Shown here one piece after another: positions 39,701-51,394 of a DNA stretch of 64,000 nt. Source of the stretch: Litoditis marina (lineage: Eukaryota > Nematoda > Chromadorea > Rhabditida > Rhabditidae); assembly GCA_964036275.1 (NCBI GenBank), contig OZ038439.1:17716330-17780329 (forward strand), in the 5' to 3' direction. The notes under the pieces are model-generated. The model saw nothing but the letters and a program-made list of their open reading frames with translations, was not told the DNA's origin and did no database searches. A program made the translations under genes and the position numbers. Each line of letters starts with the position of its first letter. Within the stretch, counting starts at the first letter, position 1.

Positions 39701-42315
39701 TGTGCGGAAAATGGGAAAACTCACTGCTTCCATCTCCTTAGCTTGTTCCATCATCACAGCCTTCAAACGATTGGCGCTCACACGTTGGTACTCCTGGATA
39801 AGAAATTAAAGTTTGTACAGCATAATATTTCACAGAATACTTGTAACACGTTTTCAATACAAAATTACTCGAAAATTACAGAAAACGTAGTTCATGTTCA
39901 TACGATACATAACGACATTATACAATATGAACAGAGAACGGCTCCTACAATTTAATCGAATTTCTTTTGGGATAATTCCAGCCCAGTTAATGATTTCCCG
40001 GTCAGCTAATATTGACCTCGAAGGCTCGAAGCTAATATTGAACCAATACAAAGATCTTTGAAACAAGAATGCTAACCTGATATATGCCGGGGTATTCCGA
40101 AGCCATGAGATCGTGAATCTCCATACTCCGCATGGCACAAAGATCTCGCAACTCTGAAAAGGACGATGAATCAACAATCAACTAGAATTCTAGAATAAGA
40201 AAACATGTCGATACTCAAATTCTGTCCTAGACACTAATTTCCATTTTGCTTCATTCATCTTATTATCTTGCTAAACAAGTAGATATTTCGACCTGAGTAG
40301 GAATACTTGGATTGTCTTGTCAGAATACATAACAGCGCAGGGTTTTAGAGCATGATAGTGCGGATTCCATGCTAATTCCAATGAAAAACGTCATGTGAAT
40401 AGCATGTCGCATCTGTATTATACCTGCTACCTCTACCACCAAAATAATTTGGAAACTGTTATCCATTTACAGTTTAAACACGTCAAAATTAATGATTTTG
40501 CTCGCAAAATAGACAAACTTTCTCGATTTTGGCGAAAAAGTATTGTTTTTCGAACATTTCGGACTACTTTACTGAAGTTTGTGTATGGAGTATGGTTGGG
40601 AACGACGACTCACGGGTCTCATTCATGATGTCCTGTATCTTGTAGGTGGCACACAGCCAATCCCTCTCGTTCTTCTCCACTTTTCTTCTACTCAGGTCGG
40701 GGAACTTTCGGGAAAACGACTTGATGTCCAACAGCTCGCCAATTTGTTCCTGCAAAGGTTTGAGCATAAGCATAAGTATACTGTTAGCTAATAACAAAAT
40801 AGAAGCTTTTGAATTATCACGTCATTTGTAATATTGTCATCTAAAAAAATATAAATAACGTTCCGAAACCCAAACCAAAGGAAAAAAGATAGTATGATAA
40901 TGTAAAGTTAAGCAACATGCAGCTAATTCCTCATATTCTCATAAACACTGACTGGTTATTCTCAACTGCTACCCGATTGAAAGGACCAAACTCCAAAAAG
41001 AGGCATCGGGTTCTTCATCTCAAAAACAAAAAACGAACCTGCAGGAACCACTTATCACCCGATTTGATTGGCCACTCGAATTCAATCACATCCTTGGCTT
41101 GGACCTGTAAGAGCATGCACTGAACAGGGAAGAACTAATATTTCACTTCTCCCATGTACCCATGTATTTCACTTCTCCCATGTCTTCCAACAAAACAAAC
41201 TTAATACTTAAATTCACAGATAACAAAAACTTGTCGCAGTAAGCACTATAGAGAGCAAATATATAGAACGATAAGGTATCAGTTTTAAATCATGTCGACT
41301 ACTTTTTTGCCACGACTCCAAATAGGAATGAAAAAAAATTGGCCATAGCCCATAGAATAGCCTACATCAGAAACAAAACACACACTTGTGTGCTGCGTCA
41401 CAATTCTAGCAACAACGTGTTTTTTTATTCAAATAAGTCGAAATTTACGTCAAAAATTTCCCAAACTGAGCGGGACATGAGCCCGTTTCTGAAGTTGTGT
41501 GGCTGTTTATCCAAGTTTGCCAGAATTTGGTTCGAAACATATCACAGTGGATTTGTCCGAATAGCCAGAAAAAAAAGCTTCTTTTCCGCCGAAAACCAGA
41601 AAATTTGTCTATATTTGTTGCAAAATCATTACTTTTCACGTATTTTTATCCACACAAGGACTACTTTTTATATCTCACCTCAATATGTGTCGTGTCCGCG
41701 GTGAGGAGACGAGTGAGCAGCTTCGGGTTGGGAGTTGAGGGCTGACTAGGAGCCGCCACCACCGGAATAGACGAGGACGAGGCTGCAAGAAATCAATAGC
41801 ATACAACTCAGAACGATTGGCACCGATTTTTGGCGATTAGCAAACTTCAAAAGCGAGCGAGCATGGGATCAATGAGACCGCAGACATCTGCGTCTCTATG
41901 ACCTCCACACTCTCTGGGTGCTACAAAAGTGGTTTGCTAATTGGAAGGAAACTGTCTGAGAAAAAAACCGTTAGAATCAACGTTGTATGAATGCCAGTAT
42001 TACATGAATTCACTTTAAATACTGGTCAATCCCCGCCATAAACTGTCCGTCTTCACATTTCCCAACAAGAAAACTTGTCTTTCATCCTTACAAATGTTAG
42101 CTCAGTTTACTGGCGTGAAACCCCCTAGAAGTGCGTTTTCTTGAAGCCTAAGATATGACTTGATACATACCTTCATCACCAGTTATCTTGATCGTCTCAT
42201 CCTGTTCCATTGGAATCGGAGTGGCCGCGGAAATATTGGACTCGGAAGCAACAGAGTCCGCAGACATATTACTGTCTTCCCCGATAGCAGTGGGTGTCTC
42301 CGTGGGTGACGTCAT
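33707..42315 (-). CDS. phf-10: PHF-10: SAY domain and double PHD finger, PBAF subunit
   Basis: Nuclear subunit of PBAF-type SWI/SNF remodelers (vertebrate PHF10/BAF45a, fly SAYP). Fourteen exons, all in phase: 42315-42171, 41782-41679, 41104-41039, 40749-40614, 40153-40077, 39793-39725, 39226-39098, 38609-38500, 38070-37949, 36801-36689, 35595-35525, 35039-34904, 34539-34423, 33772-33707; 486 residues (human 498). The SAY region spans about 84-320, with [37 protein letters not shown] and [14 protein letters not shown]1 (about 366-426) has CSMC, CASC, HSDC and CIDC-KKC. PHD2 (427-465) has [16 protein letters not shown] and WLC. The tail is short and basic. The start follows an ATTCAG acceptor 5 bases upstream. 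The exon at 35039 uses an unusual TTGAAG acceptor. Confidence 0.95.
33967..34090. mobile_element. MITE-like palindromic element, TTAA ends (copy 2)
   Basis: A near-perfect foldback of 124 bp. The left arm TTAAAGAAGGACGATTATGT is the exact reverse complement of the right end. It sits in the last intron of phf-10 and belongs to the same family as 7074-7193. Confidence 0.8.
34266..34396. mobile_element. MITE-like element with ATTAGCAA ends (copy)
   Basis: It starts ATTAGCAAGCTACATAAG and ends AGTGGTTGGTCAATT, with an inner TCAATGAGACCG...TCTCCATGACCT block. The same layout appears at 41836-41944. It lies in the last phf-10 intron, partly degraded. Confidence 0.5.
37571..37920. mobile_element. 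Element with ATTGTACAAT ends and G-run repeats
   Basis: It begins ATTGTACAATTGCCCCCCCC and ends GGGGGGGACGATTGTACAAT, so the termini are inverted repeats. The inside repeats the block GGGGGTGATTGTA in both orientations. It carries a 21-base G run at 37887-37907. It lies in a phf-10 intron, 28 bp from the exon at 37949. Confidence 0.75.
39307..39339. repeat. Perfect short hairpin
   Basis: Arms AATATTGTGCTGGT and ACCAGCACAATATT flank a five-base loop. It lies in a phf-10 intron. No function is inferred. Confidence 0.8.
41836..41944. mobile_element. MITE-like element with ATTAGCAAAC ends
   Basis: The termini ATTAGCAAAC and GTTTGCTAAT are inverted. The centre is the palindrome AGACCGCAGACATCTGCGTCTCT. 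It lies in the first phf-10 intron. Related blocks appear at 34266-34396 and around 20345-20420. Confidence 0.65.
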
Positions 42316-43447
42316 GGGGCCTGAATGAATGACCGTGATTAGGTAGGAGACACAAAAAGCAATTGTTAAATGTAAATAAACAACTATGTGGATATAAGAG
42401 AGTTACCCGGATTTATATGTATGTTAAGAGTTAAGACTATACTTCTGAACTGCTGACTGAGAAACACCATGGAAAATTACCAAAATTCTTCCAAAGTAAA
42501 GAACAAGTATGGGGGAGATATCATAATATAATAAACGAGTCTTCGATCAGTCAATTCATGATGTCAAAGGTACATTGATCCCTAACACAGAGCGGTCCAA
42601 CGACATCAGAGCGTTCTAACAGTAGAATAACTCTATCTTTTGCGAAATGTAATATAGGTGAACTACAATATAATGTGAGCATTAAATAGTAAATCTAAAT
42701 ATAAAACATTTGAATTTGAGCGGGGCGGGCGCGCGCGGGCGTCCATGCCAGAGCTGCAGAAAAACGAGGGCGGGGCAAGCCATGCGCCTGCCGCATGGGT
42801 TGCTGTAAACGACAACTGGCAGATGGTTCCAAGATCGTGCAAACGGGCCTACCATGCGAATGTGATTACGAGGTTTTTTGGGAAAAGAAAATTAAGGTTG
42901 CAATTGGGCGTGCCACCCAAATGTATCGTTTATAGAGTTGTTCGGTTCAGGATAAGCACAGACGAATTTCTGTTCTTTTTTTAATTGAAAAAGCTAAAGT
43001 AATAGAAAATGAGAAAAAAGATGGAGGGGAAATCAGAGAAACATCTGAGATAAGAGAAACATCTGAGATAAGTATTATGTAGACTGTGGTTTCAGAAGAG
43101 TAGAACGATAACGAGAGGAACAATTAGAACCTGACTTCAACGAAGAATTGTAATGCCAGACTGTGACTACAAGTCGATGCCGAGTGAGACAATTTGTTTT
43201 CATGTACATTCGTTGAAAAGGAGTTGATAAAAGGGTTAATCAGACAATCCGGTGGTTAACTGATGGAGTTAACGATATACCGGGTTCCATGTGGATTTGG
43301 GTCTTTTGGCCCGCGGCCGGTCAAATTGAATGCTTAACAGATACGGTAGTTTTCACATTTCATGAGTACACAAATCAATAAAAAATGTCAACAGTTTCAT
43401 TCGGTTTAATGGACAGGTTGTTGAGATTATAACATATCAGCTACTTA
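42316..43447. other. Gap upstream of phf-10 with a GC-rich patch
   Basis: 1.1 kb between the stop of the small secreted protein gene and the phf-10 start. At 42719-42790 the base composition jumps to a GC-rich run (GGGGCGGGCGCGCGCGGGCG), unlike its surroundings. It is about 400 bp upstream of the phf-10 ATG and could be a promoter core; that is inference. No gene is supported. Confidence 0.4.
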
Positions 43448-45154
43448 TTATCCCTTCAGCGAATTATAGTCAGCTCGCACTCTCTGGTCTAACTTCTGCT
43501 GTGCAATCTTCTTCGCAAGATTCTGGAACAAAAATCGTTTTAAGCAATGAATTTATATTAAGTAATATTGACCATTATGCAGTTGAGGATGCATTTTCTG
43601 CAGTACTATAAAACAAATTATAATGCCAAAAAGGGAATGTTGAGATTTTCAGGAACCGTTCAAACGTTGTTAACTTGTTCTCTATAGGGGTAACCGTAAT
43701 ATAACCGTAATAATACATAAGGCTAACAAGTGACCGTAATCTAAAAAGTATTCCGTTGGCGAATCCTATACTATCAGTGGTAGGGCTTTCATTCAAGATT
43801 ACAACTCTAATTCGTTACGGTTAAGTTTACACTTTCTGGTACACAGAGAAAAGTAACTATGTTTAGTTGAATAACGTAAACAACAAAAAATTTGTTCTAG
43901 AAGTTCTTACCAATTTCTGTTTCTGATGTGTTAGTATATTTATATCATAAATTCCCGATCGACCGATGATCAGAGGAACAGGTATCTGAAACAGACATGA
44001 TAGATCTCTATAAGCTTCATGGGCGAAAACTTACTGACTTTTTCTCCACAGCAAAAACCATAAAACTGCACATACGCTGCTTACGATATCACATCAACAA
44101 GTGGAAATCACCTGGTTTGCGGTGAGTCCGTTAATTTAGCATTCTAATAAGGAATCATGCATGTTTTTGAGTTATGCTGTGTATTCACGTGACTGTGCAA
44201 CTGACTAACAGTAAATTGCAGCTGAAAGTTAGCTGCGGCTGATTGAACCATCTCAAAACTACTTGCAACACATTCCTTTTTGTGTGATAGACGCGGCAGC
44301 TTCCTAATCTTTGAATCCAGTGCACAGGCAATGTCACGCAGGAAAACTACGTGTTGCTCTATTCTGATGTATTTGTAGTTAGACTCCACTGCGTTCAGGT
44401 CGTCATTCGTAAATGCATGCGAATAAAACTACAATCGAAACCCCACTATAAAGTTCTATGTTTCCGAAAAAAACTGTATGATGTGTTTTGCCTTATCTCG
44501 CTGTGTTTGTAGTTTGATCCTTTTTTTCGGTCGAAACTCACAAGTGTAACGAGATCAAACTACGGCCAGCAGCATTAGGTCACTCTCTATACAGTGGGTG
44601 AACTTATAAATAGATAAAATGAAAATACACACATCTATAGTAAAAGCCTGGTAAATGTCGTCAATTTGGTACAACTTGGGCAATTGTGCCAGTTCAGCGG
44701 CACCATTTACAACGGGACGACCCCCCACCCCTACGCAACCAATTAGGAGAAAGAGCAGGATTCTGGAAATAAATATAATGAAAAATGAATGAGAGTATTA
44801 TTGATCCGAGTGATTCAATACAGAGTAGGATTTTTCAAACATCAAACACTTTTAGATATAAACACAGACGTATAGACATTGAATCAACCATTTAGCCACG
44901 GTTCGGGCGCTTCAACCTCGAGTTCTTGAAGACTGGTGAAAATCCCTCTATTTGGAATACCTACGCAATGAATATCTTATTCACTCTATCTCAATTTCAC
45001 GTGATGCGGTTTCATTTGCTCTTTGACACCCTCTAGATGTTATCATTTTACGGGTGAAAAGTGTTTGTAAACAACGTTTAAACGCACTAAACTGAACAGT
45101 TCACGTTATGCCATAATTGATAAGAATTAGTTGAAAACGGTACCTGAGTGACAT
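43448..45154 (-). CDS. Small secreted protein, unknown function
   Basis: Four exons in phase: 45154-45144, 44762-44633, 43985-43911, 43522-43448; 96 residues. The start is two bases after an acceptor ATTCAACAG, a likely SL site. Residues 1-19 form a clear signal peptide (MSLRILLFLLIGCVGVGG), so the product is probably secreted. The mature part has no cysteine pattern. Its middle reads IPVPLIIGRSGIYDINIL and its tail is charged and helical (NLAKKIAQQKLDQRVR). I do not recognise a family. A KK pair is present, but no repeated peptide typical of neuropeptide precursors. It is the first of three head-to-tail minus-strand genes. Confidence 0.72.
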
Positions 45155-46606
45155 GTCTGTTGAATTAGTTTCTCTTCGGAGTCGACCTAGATGTACGAGT
45201 AGAATTTAAGAAATGAGAATAGAAACTGCCTACTCAACCACGTGACGAGACGAGCTCGATATCTTGTCAGAACATGTTTGCTGATTGGTGCACTTTTTGA
45301 GGAATTCTAGGTTTCTTGGTGACCAACTGGATTTTGTTAACCCTTTTTGGGTTAGCTTAGAAGTTAACTAAAAGGTGGCCTGAAACGAAAAACGGGGTAC
45401 GTTTCACATAACCCAAAACTTGAATGGCACTGTCAATTTGAATGGTAACCGAATTTTAGCTTCCGGTTACTTCCCGGTGATCTAGTTAACCTGAAAACAC
45501 AGTTAATCAAGATATTGGTTGCACTCTCTTACATTTCACTAGTTGCTCGTCCTAGGGACAGAAACGATATATCCATGGCCTTGTCACGATACTGTACGGT
45601 CCTGGGACGGTACCGGGACTGTACTGGTTATAGAAAATGATGGGAATACACCGTCTCGCTACGCTACGTGTCGTGCGTGGCGGCTTGTGCCAATCAATTT
45701 GTTCAATCCTATTTCCAACCAAACGGTCTGAAACTATACTGATTTATCCGACGAGAATTCGTATGGGTAGAGCAGCACAGTCCCAATACCGTCCCTAAGA
45801 CGAGCGGTCGACTGAGTTTTACTAGCAGTAAAATGCATAGTCACGTAAAGCTAGCATACCAATGAGGAATCGTCCATTTTGTCATTGCACGTTTCTGAGT
45901 TCTGCTGTGTGTAACATCTTTCACGTGACTGTGCAATTGACAAACAGTATGGTAATGCTTTGAGAAGATGAATTGAAGTTAAGGTAACAAGCAGGAAACC
46001 TGTGTCGCGTTCCGCTGTGTTTGTGGTGTGATCACGGCGGTTTTAAGGTGTTATTTCCGACCCGTGCTGGGCTGATGAATCGAACTACAACTTGGTCGTT
46101 CCAGAATGCATATAAACTTCGATCAATGCTGGCAAAGGGTTTCACAGAGAGACCCCCATATATCGGTGGACTACACCCCCCCCCCCCCCCCATCGGAAAT
46201 AGAGAATAAGAAAAAGTATTTTTTTCAATTTACAGTTCATATTCTAGCGAGAGATGAGTTGGTTTGATAGTTTTGATTGGTTTGATTGAAAATTTCGCGT
46301 CTGTTTAATTGTATTTCTAACCACATGGACTCGAAATGTGAGATTTCAAGCAAACCAACCCGATATCCTCATTTCCAACAGCAAATAACTATCTGTGACC
46401 GCGGACGGTAAAGTATGCGATGGAAATAACGAACTTCCCTTAACGGAAAAGTTAACGAACAACTATTTTCTGTTTTCTCGAACTTTCCTGGCATCAGAAG
46501 TTTCCACATAGTCACTCTACCCGTTTTGACTGGGCAAAACTTACGGGAGGAACTTGGCTCGTTTACTGGAATCAGGAAGAAAGAGTCCGAATCATTTCTA
46601 ACCAGA
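45155..46606. other. Divergent promoter region
   Basis: This lies between the minus-strand secreted protein gene and the plus-strand L-domain gene. It holds degenerate GTTAACC/GGTAACC blocks at 45340-45500, a repeat arm CGCTGTGTTTG at about 46013, and a 16-base C run at 46176-46191. No gene is supported. Confidence 0.45.
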
Positions 46607-49600
46607 ATGCGACTGTGGACGGTCGTACTAGTGGTTTCGTTCTCGACTTATTCACTCACGAAAGGTAACTTTAATTATTGTTCTATCGAATAACCGGAGT
46701 ACAATTGATATACAAAGTGTACAAATGAGGGTTGACTTTTGCTAAACTCTTCGAGACTTTGTTGGGTGTATGATTTCAAGAAATTGAATAATGTGACCAA
46801 AACAAATCAAACATCAAGCAGCGAAAACGCCCTAGAAACGTTTTTTTGTTAGAAATCCCCTCTGTTTCTTTACACGTCGATTTTTTTATTCGGTGTTGTC
46901 TATCTGTAACCCCTCCACAATAACACCTGACGATTTCCAATGATCCTAATTTTCAGTTATGTTTTCCCAAAACACAACGTTGTAAGAAACCACTTGAAAG
47001 TTTTTAGAGCCAAATTTAAGCCATTTAAAAGCGAATGGCTTAAATTATTTTTATCTGTTTGTTTTTCTCCTCTTTCTCTGATTAGCAAATGCCACTTTCT
47101 TCGAAAGTAGATGAATGAATGAATAAATAATTAGATGAATGTTGTAAAGGCTTACACTCCCTAACATGTATTATCTTCATTTCCAGATTGTCAGGGAGGT
47201 ACAATTTCCTCAAACACGCTAAACCTATTGAAGGACTGCGACAGAATAACCGGGAATCTTGTAATAAAAGAAATTGACGGTCAGTTGTCACAATAAACGA
47301 GCTATAGTCAGTTTGTATTGCATGACACAGCAGTACAATTCAAAATAGAAACAAATATTAAGGAATAGGTAAATGAAAGCAGCAGGTTAACCCAAAAACA
47401 CATTAGAACTAGCAAAAATTTATAGTTCCAGTCAGTCTTTCCACCAGTCGCTTTCGCTCTAGAAAATGTGGCACATACTGTCAATAGTACCCATGAAACA
47501 CCTTTACCACCGGAATCTGAGTTGTTTCGAGTATAACAGTGAGTAGGACAGTGAATACAAACTTGTTCTGTGCTGGTACATGATCCTTACTGCAGAATAG
47601 AATATAATGTTTATTCTATTCTATTCTGTTGTAAGAATCATCTCATCCTATTCATCTAATTGTATTAAAACTGTAATTCACACGTGCAAAATCCTACTCG
47701 GAATACGAATTGGTGAACTGGGGAATTTGCATGAATTTCCAATTTGTTTGATTTGTTCAGAAGAAATTACAGAATAAGGGGTTGCTCAGCGTGAAAGCTC
47801 AAACGGCTCATGTCGTACTGTGCCGTGTTTGTAACTAAAACCTCTTTAAAAAACAAGATTTGTTCTTTTGAAATTGTGAAAATTGTAACTGTAGAAGTAG
47901 TTACAGACCAAACTACAACGCTGTTATGGTCGGATTCCATTTTCGAAAGTCACCACGTTTGAGATGAAAGTTCTGACAGTTCTCGTTGCAGTTCAACCCG
48001 AGGAGCACCAACTAAAAGAACTGGAAGGAAGTCTGATAATCATCCGGATTGAATTGGAGCAGTTAACGTTTCTGAAGAATCTACAGCAAATCACCACAGG
48101 TATACTGCGTGCCGAATCTATCAAATACCCGCCTCACGTTAGACTCGAACCAGGCCCAAAAATTTAGCGATCGCTAACCACCATACCAACTGCGCTCATA
48201 GTAACGTTGTTCACGAATATATAGTTCGTTCCACCCACTTATAACCTTCTACAGTAATCTGCTCAAACTTTGAGGTCTAAGTTCGTTATGTGGACGTTTT
48301 TAGATTTCCTCAAAGTTTTGGCAGTGTCTTCTACACCTTTACTACTACAATCTGGAAAAGTTTGAAACAAAGATAACGGATCATTCATTAGGAAAAGCTT
48401 CCTAAACTTTTCACGGATTACTGTAGAAGTACATCGATTGGTGAAACAGACTATATGTGTTTGTGCACGGCACAACGAAAGAAGTACAGTATACCCCCGC
48501 CTCTCTGTGAGCGACAACCATAACAAGCAGTTTTGAACTATTACAACCACCAACGACGGCGCACTTTGGGACTATTTAATATTCCTATATCAGGAGTAGC
48601 ATGGTAAACCGAGACATGCTCTCAGTTTGTGTGAGCATGATTCAAATTTGTGGATTTTAGAAAACTTGCTCCTTTCTGTGTCTGCTTGAAAGTTTTGGTG
48701 ATCTATGATCTAGAAAGAATTATCGTGTTCAATTGATGGAAATTTCAGGTAAAGAAGCTGCCATACAGTTGAAAGGGAGTAGAAAACTAAAATCGCTGGG
48801 CCTCAACGCGTCACTCGATATAAGAGGGTTCTATGTAAGTTATCAGCAGTCGCTACATTTAAAGATTATTCGAATCAAATTTTACATCTTATCAACGAGC
48901 ATCTAAGTTTCTCTGTTTTCTCCTAAAAGCTAAACAAAGCAAAATTGCGAGGTTCACCGTTATTGCCTAGAGGGACCAATTGTAGTTTTTAGGTAAATAG
49001 CGAATCAAAACCTGCATTCAGAAAACCTATTTTCTGGAGGCAGCAAGACGGCTTTTATAGAGCCATAGATTTGTCCACTACACTAGTTGGTAAATAGGGA
49101 AATTCATGAAGTTCATGGAGCTGTTCATCTGTCGGGCGCCAACTGCTGCCAAAACTGTAACCGTAGCTAAGTCATACATGTGATGAGCTCAGCCTGATCG
49201 TGAACCTGATCACATTCTGGCCAGATAGTTATCAACTTCCTATGTATAAGAATAGTGTAGGTGACCATAACCTGGGTCAGATGATGACCATATATATTAG
49301 GTTATTTTATTTGAACAAAATATAATTGTGTCACTAGGACTTTTGGATGGTGGTATGATTAGGTTAATGTGCTCAGTAAGAGATGTACTCAAAACCGTTT
49401 CGACCCTGATTCAAGAATCAGGGTCTTGAATCAGGGTCGAAACGGTTTTGAGTACATCTCTTACTGAGCACATTAACCTAATGATGACCATATAGTTCAG
49501 CTCAAATGTGACCTCTCCACGACACTTTGCTACGGTGCCCTGGTTTTATAAGTTGAAGGCAGTCGTTTCTGTAGAGGTACGAGCAACGAAAGGTATTGAG

Positions 49601-51394
49601 ACGGCATAACACAAACTACGCTAGCTTGTAATTTGTATCTTTTTTCAGGAGAACCAAGCTCTTTTCAAAATTGACGACGACTCTTTTTTGACCAACGCGC
49701 AATACTCGGAACTCGGTCAGTTTGACATGAAATTCAGATAATTCAGAGACTCAAAAACTAAACAAATACAGCGTTCTCAAATGATTATGTGATTCGTCAT
49801 CCTGTTTTATCGATGTTTTTTTTTATCTATTCTGCTTTATCATATCTCGTTAGCATGAAAGTTCAGAATAAATTCATCACGAGTGATTCAATTGAAATAA
49901 AAACTCCCATAAGACTGTTTTCCAGAAAGTCTGGTCAAATCTGCCCATGGAACACCGGATGATTGCGAACACCTGTTTGAAATAGTGAAAAAAAGTACGT
50001 GACAGAACTCGAGCTGTTTCGATCCCAACATCAGAATTGTGAAATAACAGTCTTTATCTGCTTGGGCGAGATCACCTGCAGAATCCAGTGAACAAAATCC
50101 CGAGATCACCTGCACAATCCAGTGAACAAAATCCCAGGAGGCATCGGAGTTTTCCAAACATAAGTGGTCGCTACACACTACGTAATGTTTTTCGTGGAGG
50201 AAGGGGGGGTCGAGTAAAAAGTTGATGATGTAAAGTTACTGGCGGTTGTCAACTGATATTTCCTCCTCTTTATGATACCGTGTACGTGTGTAAAACTGCA
50301 TAGCCCATTAGATGCTGACCAAACTGAAACCTAACCTCTGTTCTTTAGCCTTTTTTTTCCACCTCGCCTCATTTTATTGGTTACTTGCACATTCTGATGA
50401 ATGTGCGCATTGAAGATCAAGGCAGATGTGGTGGCCTCTTTATGGGTTTAGGATAAGAACCAATGAAACTATTGGACGGGAGTTCAACTCAAACACTCGA
50501 GGGAGCATTTGTTTCTTATGTAGTAACTAACTAAAGAAAGGATGGAATACATACAACATTCATTTTGGTGGTTCTTTTTCAGAGGCAAATAACCTTGTGT
50601 TCTACATAATTCTTGCTGCAATCACTGGTCTTCTGATCGCTGGTCTCATCTTTGTGCACTTCTACTTCCAACTCCATAAGCCAGCTGTACTCAGACGCAG
50701 TGAGTTGAAATGTTTACATTTTGATACTCGAAGATGAAATTTTGGGTTATCGTGAACGAATTTCCGAAAATGTCGCGGGCGGAAGTGCAAAAACTTCAAG
50801 TATCCAAACTGCTTGGGTTTCACTGGAGGGCGTCACATTTTTTTTTGAGAAGAACAGCTTGTGTCTCATTTTTAAAATGAATACGATTGTAATTCTACAA
50901 AATCTCATGTTGATTCTGTTCGCTCGGTTTTTAAGAAATAACACACTAGACGCAAAGTTATTTGGAAGTCAACAACCTACTTCAATCAATAATCAAACTG
51001 GAAGTGCACCGCATCGAGAAAGTAGCCGTATAGATCTACCTACACCTAAATGGATCTTAAACTCTCTCCTAGATGAAGAACCAAGGGAACTGAAAGCTCT
51101 GACGGGGCAGTTTCGGCTAAAGACATGCGGGCCTGAAAGGGGCATATTAGGGTCGCAATTATGTACCCGAAATTTTCCTTTTAGGGCCTCATAGTCCCTC
51201 GATTTTTCACCACTATCCCTCAGCCTAGAAAGCCAAGTAAATAAAAAATAATATTTATCCTATATTTGTGAGAATCATTTGAAACACTTCACGTTGCAGA
51301 CAAGAAGAAGAGTGCCGAAGCAAAGATTGTTCCTAAGGAGCCGACCCCTGAGCCAAAAACAAGGACTCCTGCTTCCGGGCCCGGAAAAGCCTGA
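46607..51394 (+). CDS. Single receptor L-domain membrane protein (IRLD-like)
   Basis: Predicted type I cell-surface protein. Eight exons in phase: 46607-46664, 47187-47279, 47992-48099, 48749-48834, 49649-49715, 49926-49994, 50583-50699, 51300-51394; 230 residues. Residues 1-19 are a signal peptide (MRLWTVVLVVSFSTYSLTK). The extracellular part follows the receptor L-domain plan of insulin/EGF receptors: LKDCDRITGNLVIKEID, then LEGSLIIIR, LTFLKNLQQITT and LKSLGL, with a late DDCEHL. One transmembrane helix (about 165-188, VFYIILAAITGLLIAGLIFV) is followed by a 40-residue Lys/Pro-rich tail without a kinase domain. C. elegans has an expanded irld family with such L domains; which member this matches is unknown. 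It has only one L domain, and its tail has no enzymatic part. A role in ligand binding or as a decoy is inference. Confidence 0.82.
48100..48200 (-). other. tRNA-like relic in an intron
   Basis: Read on the minus strand it has an A-box-like GCGCAGTTGGTATGGTGG and a B-box-like GGTTCGAGTCT at roughly tRNA spacing. The T-arm does not pair well and the acceptor stem cannot be drawn, so it is not an intact tRNA. It could come from a tRNA-derived SINE. Confidence 0.35.
49359..49481. repeat. Perfect 56-bp-arm hairpin
   Basis: The left arm 49359-49414 and right arm 49426-49481 are exact reverse complements, with an 11-base loop that repeats part of the arm (GAATCAGGGTC). It lies in the intron between 48834 and 49649 of the L-domain gene. 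Confidence 0.95.
50067..50134. repeat. 34-bp direct repeat, two copies
   Basis: The units start at 50067 and 50101 (CGAGATCACCTGCA...) and differ by one base in the middle. They lie in an intron of the L-domain gene. Confidence 0.85.

Noticed and set aside
46176..46191. 16-base C run taken as a functional site
   Set aside because: Homopolymer runs of this kind are often unstable or assembly-dependent, and nothing around it suggests a role.
50721..51194. Plus-strand frame of 157 codons inside the L-domain gene
   Set aside because: It lies wholly in the intron between two well-phased exons, starts with TTG and shows no recognisable domain.
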